Below are positions 54,229 through 64,000 of a stretch of 64,000 bases of DNA, piece by piece. Position 1 is the stretch's first letter, and each line of letters begins with the position of its first letter. The translations under genes and the position numbers were made by a program. The DNA is from Clarireedia homoeocarpa (lineage: Eukaryota; Ascomycota; Leotiomycetes; Helotiales; Rutstroemiaceae): the NCBI GenBank assembly GCA_001465935.1, contig LNKV01000003.1, positions 1,122,363 through 1,186,362 on the forward strand. The letters run 5' to 3'. The notes below the pieces were generated by a model. It was given only the letters and a program-made list of their open reading frames with translations. It ran no database searches and was not told the DNA's origin.

Positions 54229-57200
54229 TACATATCATAAGACCTCAACTAGTCATGTCCGCCAGCAAACTTAGAGGCATATTTGTGTTGACTCGAGTAT
54301 AAGGAGAAATGAACGATATATTTTCGCGCACTAGACTCGCACAATCTTCTGGACATGAGTACTTGCTACGATTAAGCGATTGGCTACTAATGAAATATAC
54401 CTATTCATGTTTGATTGCAGGGCAGGATGCGAAAAGCAGATACGTAGAAATGGAGTGAGATATCATTGACTCTTGGAAACATATTCGCCTCACTCAGATG
54501 AAGCTTTGAAAACTGCTGCTTGGGTTAAACATGACTGCATGCATATATGCTAGGCTAAACGGAATTCCTAGGTTCACCGGCGGGAAGAACATGGTTACTT
54601 GGTAGCTACAGAATACAGGAGTACGCTGGAGATAGTATTCGGCTCCGTTGCGGGTTGAGTGAGGGGAAGGGGAAGAATATTCTTTATACACTTGCTATGA
54701 TGAAATCTTCGGGAATATCGCCAGTCTGCTCTCAACTTCCTCAGTGCAAAGCTGTGTGCCTTGAGCGTTGGGTTAGATGAGGACAAGGCTAGCGATGTAG
54801 AAGAAGACACAAATGCGATCAAGGACAGGAGACCAGATTTCATTCAAGGAAGTAGAAGTAGGTGGAACATTCTCAACTTCTCACAGCTACGTTCGCAGAC
54901 GTTCACAAACCCACGGAAAGGCGAGCAGTAACCAGGCTGAGCAGCAGCTACTGACTGCTAGATGGCATTGTTCCCGTTCGCCAGTGAACAGGGTGTCATA
55001 GTCATTAAGACCATAGCACAATGCACTGGTGATGTGTCTGAGATTCACTAGAGTCATTTCACAGTGATTCAAATCCATATTGGCGTACTCATCAATACGA
55101 AGTTTCACTTAACGACTATGGCTAGAGGAGTTTCAAACATGTTTATGATTGCTCTAAAGGGGCGTCGATTTGGGAACTGTGATTATACAAGCCCCAAAAG
55201 CGTTGCTGATATCAGGTGTGCAGAAAATGTTCAGGTCTGGGTGCCGCTAGAGGGACTGCCACAGTGTTGAGAATTAGGCCGAGTGTATAGTTGATACTTG
55301 CCATAGAATAACTTTGAACAAAGGCATATATTAGGATCATAAGATACGCAACAAAAGGTTCTTCGACTAGGATGGCATATGTCAAAGAAGATCCTCCTCC
55401 CAACATATGCGCAGTTGTAATCTTACCTTCTGCATGCAGTGTTGACATATGTAGATATCCCGAGAATTACATCATCTCACACTAGATTAGGACAGGAGCA
55501 ACTGAGTGAGTATTAAGGTGGATCAGTGATGTTTGAAGGTAACCCGGAGGTAACTTTTAACGCCGAACACAACCCAGAGAGTGCGGTGAAGTAGAACGAT
55601 GATTTGGCAAACGATCTATTATCCGCCCCTCATAGCGACCAAAAAACTAAGAGAATACCAGAGATAGTATAGAGCTTCTTGGACATCACATAACGCTCTT
55701 TAAGGGGGTATATTTCGCATTATTCTGTGTCCACCTACAAGAAGGCTTGGCTGTAGCAGACAACTCAGCAGAGAACTCTGCTGAGAACATGTCCGAATAG
55801 ATAAGGCATAGTCGTCGCAAGTGAGCGATGTATATAGAATGTGAAAAGATGACCGTGCACATAGAACTACATACAATGTCGAAACAAGCTCGAAACTTTT
55901 TAAGAACTCAAGAACGTAAAAAGTCAAGAAACCCAAGAACCAAACACGAAGCGTGATGTGGGTTGCGGTGAGGGGTAATAAAGTTTGCGCTACCCCAGAC
56001 CAGACTTTTATTAGGAGAGGCTAACAAACCATAGAAAACTTGCTTGTGATTCATGGTTTATACTTGCCAAACCCGGTGTGGCGATTTTAACATTTTCTTC
56101 GACGACATCGAGTCTCAGCGTGAGAATCCGGGGCCGCAGAAGTGAGATAAACGCTGGGCTCTTGGATGGAGAAAAATTAGCAAACAGAAATGCTACCAAG
56201 AGTCAAAAGCTAAGAGTCAAAAGCTCTCGCAGTAATGTGATGCGACTCTGTGAAGAAACCCAAAAGCATGGTCCTGCATTTCCAAGATGTCGCATTTTCT
56301 GATTGTATAGGACGCGACAAGTGATATCTTGGTAGGAATCAGGCTGTGACAAGGGCAAAGATATCCGAAGTTGCCGAGCTGCGAACCAACGAAGCGCCTA
56401 TCAAATTGATGATCGTACTTCGTATGAAAGTACTGAATATAACTATTTGGAATGCGCGCTCGTGGCGCATGACTGAGTAGAAAGGGGCTGAGCACAAGAT
56501 GTCAGCTCGCTCGGCGTGCGAAACAGATGATTTGGAAAAGAAATTTGAAGAATTGTTAATTTATTTGAAAAGGCTTCAGAGACATTCAAAGAACACCCAA
56601 GAGATACCAAGAAAGCACAAGTGGGTGGCGAGATGAGGGTTAATTGGATGTCTGAGTATCGAAACGAGAGACTCTTCTTGGCATTGGCTGGACTTTGCGA
56701 TACTTGGTGAAGACACGGCGAGCTGAATGGGGAGAAAAACTAAGGGAATAAGAGAGAAAAGGAATAAGAGCGGATGTGAGAAATGGGCTCGTAGAATTAA
56801 TGTATGAGAGCGTTGACTTCCCGTTGAAACAGGTCTTTGGAATCAGTTGAGAATCGATTGGATAGGAGGAAAAGGTGTGGTGGTGACCTTCGTATTGGGG
56901 GTAGGTGGGTAGCAAGAAAACATGGGCCATAAGCTGTTGATTCTGGTGATTCTGATGATTCCACATAGTTCTGCCGTACATGCGAGTGCAGAGTGGTTCG
57001 TTGTAATGCTGAGTGATGAGCGATGAGATCATCGAGTCGTTCCAATCCAATCCAGTTATTCAAATACTTTTGTAAGAAATCTTCTCAGTTGATCCTTCGC
57101 AGGCTGCATTTCTCTTAGTTTCCAATTCGGCGAAGCAGACAAGAGGGGGCCTGACGAAAGTATTTGAGATTGGCAGGGCGATGTACCATAGGTTTCGCCA

Positions 57201-57247
57201 GGGTAGGTCGCGACGGTGAATTTATTTAATCCGCTGCAGTCTCTTCA

Positions 57248-57358
57248 AAGTATCGAAATGCGTTAAGTATCGAAATCCGTCAAGTATCGAAATCCGTCAA
57301 GTATCGAAATCCATTCCATATCGAAATCCATTCCATATCGAAATCCATTCCATATCGA
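57248..57358. repeat. 17-bp minisatellite, about seven units
   Basis: Units share the core ATCGAAATCC. Three left units read AGTATCGAAATCCGTCA or a one- to three-base variant; the right units read CATATCGAAATCCATTC. There are no spacers, so it is not a CRISPR array. It is followed by three ATTGACCCC 9-mers at 57365-57391. Confidence 0.92.
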
Positions 57359-57364
57359 AGACTG

Positions 57365-57391
57365 ATTGACCCCATTGACCCCATTGACCCC
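57365..57391. repeat. 9-bp tandem repeat, three units
   Basis: Three exact ATTGACCCC copies directly follow the 17-bp minisatellite. Confidence 0.9.
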
Positions 57392-58023
57392 GCCACTTCC
57401 CTTTCTGCGCCTGCTATTGGTCCATAGGATAGAAAATAGGTCCCGCCGTCGCCCTCTTGAACACGACGACAAAAGCATAAAGCAGTCGACAATTATTCCC
57501 TGCGCTGCGTGGGATGTGTGTGTATGTGTGTGTGTGTGGGATGTCGGATGTGGGATGTGGGATGTGAAGCCTTGTGAGCGATCGTAGCATTCGAGACTCC
57601 CGGAGATTTGCATTGCCGTGATCCCGCACTAAAGAACTTTTCTCCACTTTGGCGCACACCTGGGGTACCTTTAGAGCACATTTCCCGAACTCCAAGACCC
57701 AAATGAGTTTCACGTCGTCACTCCAGCTGGGAATTATTCATCATTGATCATTCATCATTCATCATTCCTCCTCTATCGCGGCCCTCCATTCGCCCTCTTT
57801 CCAAAGAATACAAAAATTCCTACCCACCATTGTGCTGCTTCGACTCCAATTCTTCATTCTCCCCTCTTCCTCTTCCTCTTCCCTCTTCCCTCTTCCTCTT
57901 CGACTCACGCTTCGGGCCCTGGATATGTGAAGATATACTCGTATTTTCTTCCATCGGCTCCAATTCTTCCGTTCTTTGTGTCGCTTTTCCTTAGGTCCCC
58001 ATAGCCATTTACTCCAACTAATC

Positions 58024-59720
58024 ATGTCGGCTCCATCCGGCATCGCCGCCGCCGCGAGATGGATGCCAATTCTGCTGTTGGCTGGTCCAGTCGCCGCCCA
58101 GACTCTTTTTTCGCCCTCGAATGCTACTCTACAAGATTCCATGGTTTCGCCAGATATCCTGTTGGGGTTGATGGATGAGGGTGGAATTACATTGGCGAAC
58201 CAGACTCAATATAATATTGCCCCGCTCACTCGCAATGCGGGCATAGGGCAACCTGCCAGTTCATTGAAGGTACATTTCGACTCTCTTACATCGTCCATAT
58301 CGGAAGCTCAAGATCTGTTTACTAACCTGGACATCGAACAGCTCCTTGGAATTTACGGGACGCTTCAAATTGTCGACGCATCATCTGCAAGCAATCTAAC
58401 CAGCAGCCAAATTGCATACATGAGCTGCGATCCAAACGATTCCTCGAACATCGATGCCTCTAGAGCAATTGTAATGGCTGGGGAGGCTCAACCGAAAGCA
58501 ATTCTTTTGTACAGTCTATATTCCACCGCATGCGATCTCACAGGAAACTCCAGCTACGGCTCGATATATACGATGATATCCCCAAAAGATTCGCTCAATT
58601 TGTTGAGCACCATCCAGTCCTATCCTACCGGGGTAAACGGAAGATCGCTCACAGCTAGTATAAATTCAAATCAAACTTCAACAAGTTCCTCAGGCTCCTC
58701 AAGTGATACGAGCAACAATGGAGGTCCGGCACCGACGACAGCCGTTGCTATGAGTATCCTTTACAGTATTACCGGTATAATTACTTTGTTATTCTTGATT
58801 ATTATAGCTACTGGTGCTGTTCGTGCTCATCGACACCCGGAAAGATATGGACCTCGAGGTGGTGTTCCAGGAAGACCGAGGCAAAGTAGGGCAAAGGGTC
58901 TTGCTCGAGCTATGTTGGAAACTTTACCTATCGTAAAGTTCGGCGATCCAGAGCCCACGAAACCGGAAAATCGTGACATTGAATTGGAGAATGGTAGCAT
59001 CCATCATGCTCCTGCTGACGTTGCTACTGTCACAGACGGTGCAGCTGATAATTCTAAAGCTCCACCGGCCACTACAGCAGTAGCAACGTCTGGTACCACA
59101 ACAGAAAGTCACACAGATTCCGAGAGAACCCCTGAAGCAGGCGCAAACGAAATAGACTTAGGCTGTTCTATTTGTACCGAGGACTTCACGACCGGTGAAG
59201 ACGTCCGGGTCCTCCCCTGCAAACACAAGTACCATCCTGCCTGTATTGATCCGTGGTTGTTGAATGTGTCCGGTACCTGTCCATTATGGTAAGTCCTTTG
59301 TCATATGCTGCATTATTCCGTGTATATATCATGTTAACTAACATGTTCAGTCGTCATGATCTTCGGCCTACTACTACAAACCCAGAAAACGACGGTGAAA
59401 TACCGCCTCCACTTTCTGACCAAGGAGAGAACGGGAATGAGCATACTGCCGGCGCTACCGAAACCAGCGAACACCCATCTCGTCGACGTGTGTCCCGCTT
59501 CATAGATCTTCACCGTCTCCGTCATGCACCACCGGATGAACGGATCGCTGCCCTTCGTCGATTGCGCGAACAATCTCAACAAGAAGGCACTGAAATTAGC
59601 AATGGCTCTGCCGAGGAAGGAAACAGAAGAGCCTCAATGACCGATCGACTTAGAAACAAATTCCGAATACGAACGCGTCCAGAAGCCGCTGGTTCCTCTG
59701 AGCCCTCATCGGGAACATAA
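58024..59720 (+). CDS. PA-TM-RING-type E3 ubiquitin ligase, membrane-anchored
   Basis: Two exons (58024-59288 and 59351-59720) give 544 aa. Residues 1-25 are a signal peptide ending AGPVAAQ. Residues about 26-235 are a lumenal domain with several N-glycosylation sequons (NATL, NQTQ, NSSY); AQPKAILLYSLYS resembles the core of a protease-associated domain. A Ser-rich linker precedes one transmembrane helix at about 241-267 (SILYSITGIITLLFLIII). The cytosolic tail holds a RING-H2 finger at 381-422: CSIC, LPCKHKYHPACIDPWL, and CPLC, whose last Cys codon is split by the intron (TG|T). A Ser-rich tail with FIDLHRLRHAPPDERIAALRRLREQ follows. By architecture it ubiquitinates substrates at endosome, vacuole or Golgi membranes. 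Confidence 0.9.
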
Positions 59721-60751
59721 GGTTCACGTGAGGATAAGTGTCGCCTAGAGTTTATGGTTTCTTTCCGACACTTTACACATGATGGACAAATTCTTTCTCT
59801 TTCTCTTACAATTACAAACATCGAAATTTTATAACAACTTTTTCGTTTTCTTTTTTTTTACTCGAATTTTGATAGGCGGTATCTTGGGACATTATCTTAT
59901 GGAAGGCTCACGCAATTGTCAATCCGCAAGAATCTGAACGGATCTGGTATGACGGATATGGATATACATAGAGGACGGAGTTTTGGGCGGCATTAAGATT
60001 TCTTAGGATCTACTTCTTTTATTGTTTATTTGGGAGGGGGAGAAAGCGAGCGTGGGTATATAGGGGTTGGAATTTTGGTAGCCGGCTGACTCATTCATTT
60101 GGCAAATGGTATTCTTTTATGGTGGAAAGAGGTTGAGGATAGATATGACGTTGATGTTCATGATATGGATGGATGAATGGGTATTTGTGGGTGGCAATTT
60201 TGAACTTTTGCCAGATGGATGGCATATGGAATGGGAACGGAAATGGCAATGGTATTAGGATGTGCATACTGGGAAGGTTTAAGATACGGGTTGGCGTTAG
60301 GGGACCTTGGGATGGAATATAGTATATGTGTATATGGAATACAGATATGGATTTCAAGTAATGCCTCAATGTAAGAATTTGAGGCACGTTGAATTGAATA
60401 AGAAAAATACAAAGAATACATGTGCCAACATCTATTTTACATGATATCCTACCTTTTTTCCTCGCGTTAATTTATTGCTCGATCGATCACATATATGTGC
60501 TTTCCGTCTAGGCGGCGGGAGGTAGAAAGAATAGTAGGGAATTGAATGAAACCTTGATTTTTTTTCCTTCTTTTGATTTTTGGACTTGGGCTTGGGTTAA
60601 GCTGGAATGTTATATTATAATATATTACTGTATTGCGGTCTATCTTACCCTATCCCATCCCATCCCATATCAAACAATGCTCGACTCGACTCGACTCTAC
60701 TCTCTGTTTACTTCCTTCAGCCTTCTTCACCCTTTCCCTAACTGCATTTGT

Positions 60752-60775
60752 CCCCCCCCCCCCCCCAAAAAAAAA
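60752..60775. repeat. Poly(C)-poly(A) junction tract
   Basis: Fifteen C followed by nine A, nearly the same as the tract at 53319-53342. Confidence 0.9.
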
Positions 60776-60978
60776 CCTCTCTCCAACGCGTTTTCCTACA
60801 CTACACCTGTTCCTTGGCCTTCCTTCCTTACTTAACTTAACTTACGTTTGAACTCTTCCTTTCCTCTCTGCATGCGGCTCCGGCCTTGGGCTGTAAGTTG
60901 TTCATCAATCAATCAATCAATCAACCACATTATTTGCGTGAACGGCATAGTATGGTATGATATGATGGTATCGAGGGA

Positions 60979-60991
60979 GGGGGGGGGGGGG
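60979..60991. repeat. Poly(G) run
   Basis: Thirteen G in a row after GAGGGA. Confidence 0.85.
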
Positions 60992-61088
60992 AGGTGGATA
61001 TATCATAATACATGGGAACCGGTTGTAAAGCGGAAAGGGGAAAGGGGGAAGGGAGAGGAGTATATATCTTTCTACTTTCATTTACGGG

Positions 61089-61110
61089 AAAAAAAAAAAA
61101 AAAAAAAAAA
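61089..61110. repeat. Poly(A) run of 22
   Basis: Twenty-two A followed by CACACAC. Confidence 0.9.
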
Positions 61111-62421
61111 CACACACGAGTTTACTCGTGGAGGAGCTCACGTAGGGCCGCGTGCTGTGCGAGTGGCAGAAACAAAGGTGAACCCTAACTTCGATGCTGG
61201 GTGCTAGCCAAAGATACAGTAGGAGGGGGCGGACGCTCATGGATGGCTAATTTGCGTGCAAATAGAAACACGCAGAGATAGATTAGGGCTGCGCCTCCAA
61301 ACATTCACTCACTGTATGCAATAACAGGTAGATTCTTCATTCTTGATTTCGAATATTTTTTTAATTTTGTGTATCCTGTCTTATCCCTTTTCGGGTAGAC
61401 AGTAGACCGTAGACCTTCCCTTAGACTTTCTTATCTATCTCTCCACTCCCCTCTACCATTTCACATACGTCGACCTCAGTTTATTTTACTCTCTCGCCGA
61501 TTTCATATATGTCTCTCTGATCCGCAATGCGCAAACTTTCCTTCCTTCCTTCCTTTCTTCCGTCCGTCTGTCAGCTAACTAGTAGGTGGAGAGTAAAACC
61601 CACACACACCATACTACTGTATAACAGGCACTCCATGCCGCCTACCAACCCATCCCATCCCATCCCATCAATCCATCAATCCATATATATCAAACCACAT
61701 CAACGAAATCCATATACCCATAAACCATATACCACATGCACATATATGTATGCACGTGCAACAACAAAACAAGAACAAAAAAAAAAACCCCCCCTCTCAG
61801 CGCCAACCACACCACAAACACCATTTCCCCCTAACCCAACCCCATTCCAACCCACTATCCTTAATATGATACAACAGTTTCTCGGTCCGATCTCAACTTA
61901 AGCTAGCTCCATATCGTTTAGATCGAATCAAATTAAAGACAAGTAAAAAAAAAAGGAAACGTCAAGATACACGTTGAAAAAAAAATGAAAAAAGCGAAAC
62001 TCCTTTCCTCTCTCTCCAGACCCTTTAAATTGAGACGGGAAAACAAGAGAAAAGAAAAAGAAAGGAGTTTCTGGGTATATTGCCATGATTCCGTTCCATA
62101 GTAACCTCAAATAAAAATGACGAAAAATAAAAACACCAAAGTCAAGAACGCCCACTACCTCTCCTTCTGAGCCAACGTGCTATTTCTTGCGGCCCTTGTG
62201 CGTGTATCGTTGTACGACCGAAAAATCAAGAACAAGATATAAAACTGGTACAGACAAGGAAGAGAGTTGAATGTGAATTGCTAGGCAGTAGACCAGAAGA
62301 AAACAAACTGATCCGTTAAACGCCCATTTCTGTTGCCCCGTATGCGATATTCGTATGAGTCTGAAAAGGAGGCTGTGTGCGGATAACGTAGTAGTACCAA
62401 TGGAGCCAGTGAAAGCTGTGA

Positions 62422-64000
62422 CTAAAAGTCGACTTCTTTTCGCCAGCCAGTATTTTCAGTCTTCTCAAATGCGGCGCATACTTCCATAGCGAATGCAGTG
62501 ATATCTTTGATGTTGGTCCATGGTCCAAAGCTCAATGGAGGACCTTTCAATCGTAACTCGTTTAGGTTCCTTGACTGTAAATTGGCTTGTGTCCATATAC
62601 TATCCCTCTGCCTGCAGTAATCCTGAAGTTTGGACCATTGCTGTCCGTCCCTTTTCAACCCCTCTTCGGTTTTTCCATCCGACATACGATACTGCATGAA
62701 TGTCCGAACTGTTTCCTCAAGGGTAATGGCGTGGAGCTGATAAACCATTGCATTGATAACAGGAAGATCTTTTATAGAGCGATACATGAATGAGTAAAGA
62801 GGTAACAGACTGGGCCACGTATTGGAGCCTGGCTTGGAGACACTGAAACACCTCATATATTGAGATAAGGATTCAAGCAGAATCATACCACCCAGCTTGC
62901 GTTGTTCGATAGTGACGTTAGGGTTACTCAGCCACCTATCTGCTTTCCGTTTTAGTGTTTTAGCCAATTCTTCTGATGCTTGATAGTTCATGGAGTGAGG
63001 ACGCTCCCCATTCAATCTCATCCTCTCCACGCTCGCTGGCGTGCTAGCCGTGGTGTTAGTTGCTTGGGGCGTGCGGGCAGAACCGTCATTGGAGTCGATC
63101 TTGCGCATAGCTGTAGGCATTAAAGTATCTCCCTTCTTTGGTGTAGAGAGGAGATTCTTTTGAGGAGGTGCAGAAGAAATAGGAGATTTGAAAGCAGCAG
63201 GCACGGTCTTGCGAGAAGTACTAACGTCCAAACTGTCCGGTGCTCTCGCACGCTTGGTTGAAGACTCGGTCCGTCCTGCAGGAGCTTCAGAGGGGCGTTT
63301 CTTTGCGCTCGCTTTCTGGTTGCGAGCAGCCAAGGGAGCCTCCTCTTCAGAGTCATCGGAAGAAGGCTTCTTCTTGGAACCATATGCCATCATTGCTTCA
63401 AACCCTTCTTCCTTAAGCACGGCCTCAAGCCTAAGGAACTCTGTGGACGGACGGGGAGATAGCCTGACAAGTCGTTCAACAGTTTGTGCTTTCTTCTTGC
63501 TGTAGGGAAGTTTGACGATAAGCGATTTAGTCTCGGCTCTAGACACATCACGAGACTTGTGTACTGGGGTATTCGAGGCAGACTTTTTGGGAGGATGGCC
63601 AATTATAGCACCACCTGTGGTCTTCCGTGCGACTCCAGGGGCATCTGGTCGGCGCGCTTCTTTGTGGCGTGCTTCGACAGTGAGCAAGCCTGGCTTGTCC
63701 TGACGAGTATCCGGGGTATGCTTGTCGGATTCTCGTTTCTTCAGTTTCATTAATTCTTGCTCCACAATATCGGGGAGTGTAGGGGAGAGGAGAGGAGGAA
63801 GATTAAAGGGTGATGATTTTGGTGGGGTGGTGGTCAACGGTGGGGGTTGTGGTGATATGGCCCTATTTGGAGCCTTCTTTGCTGTAGAGACATTTGGTTT
63901 AGATTTCGAAGGTGTGCTCGAAGATGCTGCCTTTGGTTCCGCCTTCTTGGGACTATCAAAAGTAGTGGGGCCAGTAAGATCGGCGGGAAGTGGAGAGAGT
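62422..64000 (-). CDS. Unrecognised nuclear-looking protein, 5' end beyond the window
   Basis: The frame is open from the window edge (64000) to the stop at 62422, giving at least 525 residues with no start in view. The N-terminal two thirds are disordered, rich in Ser, Pro, Lys and Thr, with basic clusters (KKKAQT, STKRARA) that look like nuclear signals. Near 63430-63530 is KSLIVKLPYSKKKAQTVERL and LRLEAVLKEEGF. The C-terminal 170 residues are ordered and helical, opening SEELAKTLKRKADRWL and containing MILLESLSQYMRCF, LLPLYSFMYRSIKDL and YRMSDG. I do not recognise this domain. The composition would fit a transcription-elongation or chromatin factor, which is only inference. Confidence 0.8.
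   Translation of the reverse strand, partial: LSPLPADLTGPTTFDSPKKAEPKAASSSTPSKSKPNVSTAKKAPNRAISPQPPPLTTTPPKSSPFNLPPLLSPTLPDIVEQELMKLKKRESDKHTPDTRQDKPGLLTVEARHKEARRPDAPGVARKTTGGAIIGHPPKKSASNTPVHKSRDVSRAETKSLIVKLPYSKKKAQTVERLVRLSPRPSTEFLRLEAVLKEEGFEAMMAYGSKKKPSSDDSEEEAPLAARNQKASAKKRPSEAPAGRTESSTKRARAPDSLDVSTSRKTVPAAFKSPISSAPPQKNLLSTPKKGDTLMPTAMRKIDSNDGSARTPQATNTTASTPASVERMRLNGERPHSMNYQASEELAKTLKRKADRWLSNPNVTIEQRKLGGMILLESLSQYMRCFSVSKPGSNTWPSLLPLYSFMYRSIKDLPVINAMVYQLHAITLEETVRTFMQYRMSDGKTEEGLKRDGQQWSKLQDYCRQRDSIWTQANLQSRNLNELRLKGPPLSFGPWTNIKDITAFAMEVCAAFEKTENTGWRKEVDF

Larger units (their letters stand above)
52469..58023. other. Second gene desert with micro- and minisatellites
   Basis: This 5.5 kb interval has no gene I can support. 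It carries many repeats, listed below. ATG frames such as 52675-53169 arise from the pyrimidine-rich repeats themselves. The part 54230-57200 is plain A/T-rich sequence with no recognised content. The last 300 bp (57730-58023) are C/T-rich, as expected of the 5' UTR and promoter of the RING gene. Confidence 0.45.
59721..62421. other. Repeat-rich intergenic region
   Basis: I find no gene in 2.7 kb. The sequence has homopolymer tracts (listed), CCCAT-type pentamers near 60653 and 61653, a TCAA-type tract near 60904-60924 and ATATAT-like stretches. The right 400 bp are the 3' UTR area of the minus-strand gene that runs off the window. Confidence 0.45.

Noticed and set aside
57248..57358. CRISPR-like regular array
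   Set aside because: Units are directly adjacent with no spacers, and the host is a fungus; it is a minisatellite.

Overview
The window is nuclear DNA of a filamentous ascomycete (Pezizomycotina). Most genes carry short introns (about 45-135 nt) with GTRNGT-type donors, CTAAC/CTGAC-like branch points and YAG acceptors. The gene set is fungal (KNH1-like GPI protein, ATP synthase subunit e, STT3, Trm9, Rad53-type kinase, dynein intermediate chain). A Leotiomycete such as a Botrytis/Sclerotinia relative is my guess, but nothing in the sequence proves it.

Layout. 0.9-9.1 kb: a Tpa1/Ofd1 prolyl hydroxylase, divergent from a class V PLP enzyme; an unrecognised nuclear-looking protein; and a broken alpha/beta hydrolase. 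10.4-16.1 kb: a 1307-aa FHA-kinase-FHA checkpoint kinase (Rad53 type), convergent with an aldo-keto reductase. 17.5-19.8 kb: a complete 2.29 kb DNA transposon with long terminal inverted repeats, a CATG target duplication and a retroviral-type (DDE) integrase. Its single reading frame has eight stops and no frameshift, and fits a Ginger-like cut-and-paste element killed by RIP-type C-to-T mutation. 20.9-21.7 kb: a GPI-anchored serine-rich wall protein. 21.7-27.9 kb: a gene-poor stretch with a frame-shattered coiled-coil gene. 28-31 kb: a 924-aa protein with a C4 zinc knuckle and an ambiguous tandem 5' splice site. 31.7-46.3 kb: a housekeeping block: STT3, ATP synthase subunit e, dynein intermediate chain, a Gfo/Idh/MocA oxidoreductase, a ubiquitin protease, Trm9 and a Myb protein. 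46.3-51.0 and 52.5-58.0 kb: two gene deserts packed with micro- and minisatellites, separated by the tubulin cofactor B gene. 58-59.7 kb: a PA/TM/RING-H2-type E3 ligase. 62.4-64 kb: the 3' part of an unrecognised nuclear-looking gene that runs off the window.

There is no metabolic cluster. The genes are scattered housekeeping functions (glycosylation, respiration, microtubules, tRNA modification, DNA-damage signalling, ubiquitin), with divergent pairs sharing short promoters (Tpa1/PLP enzyme, ATP synthase e/dynein IC, ubiquitin protease/Trm9). Exon boundaries were worked out by eye from splice motifs and reading-frame continuity; no alignment or transcript data were available. The most unusual item is the transposon: a DNA transposon with a gypsy-like integrase, a cysteine-rich tail and three palindromic subterminal sites per end.
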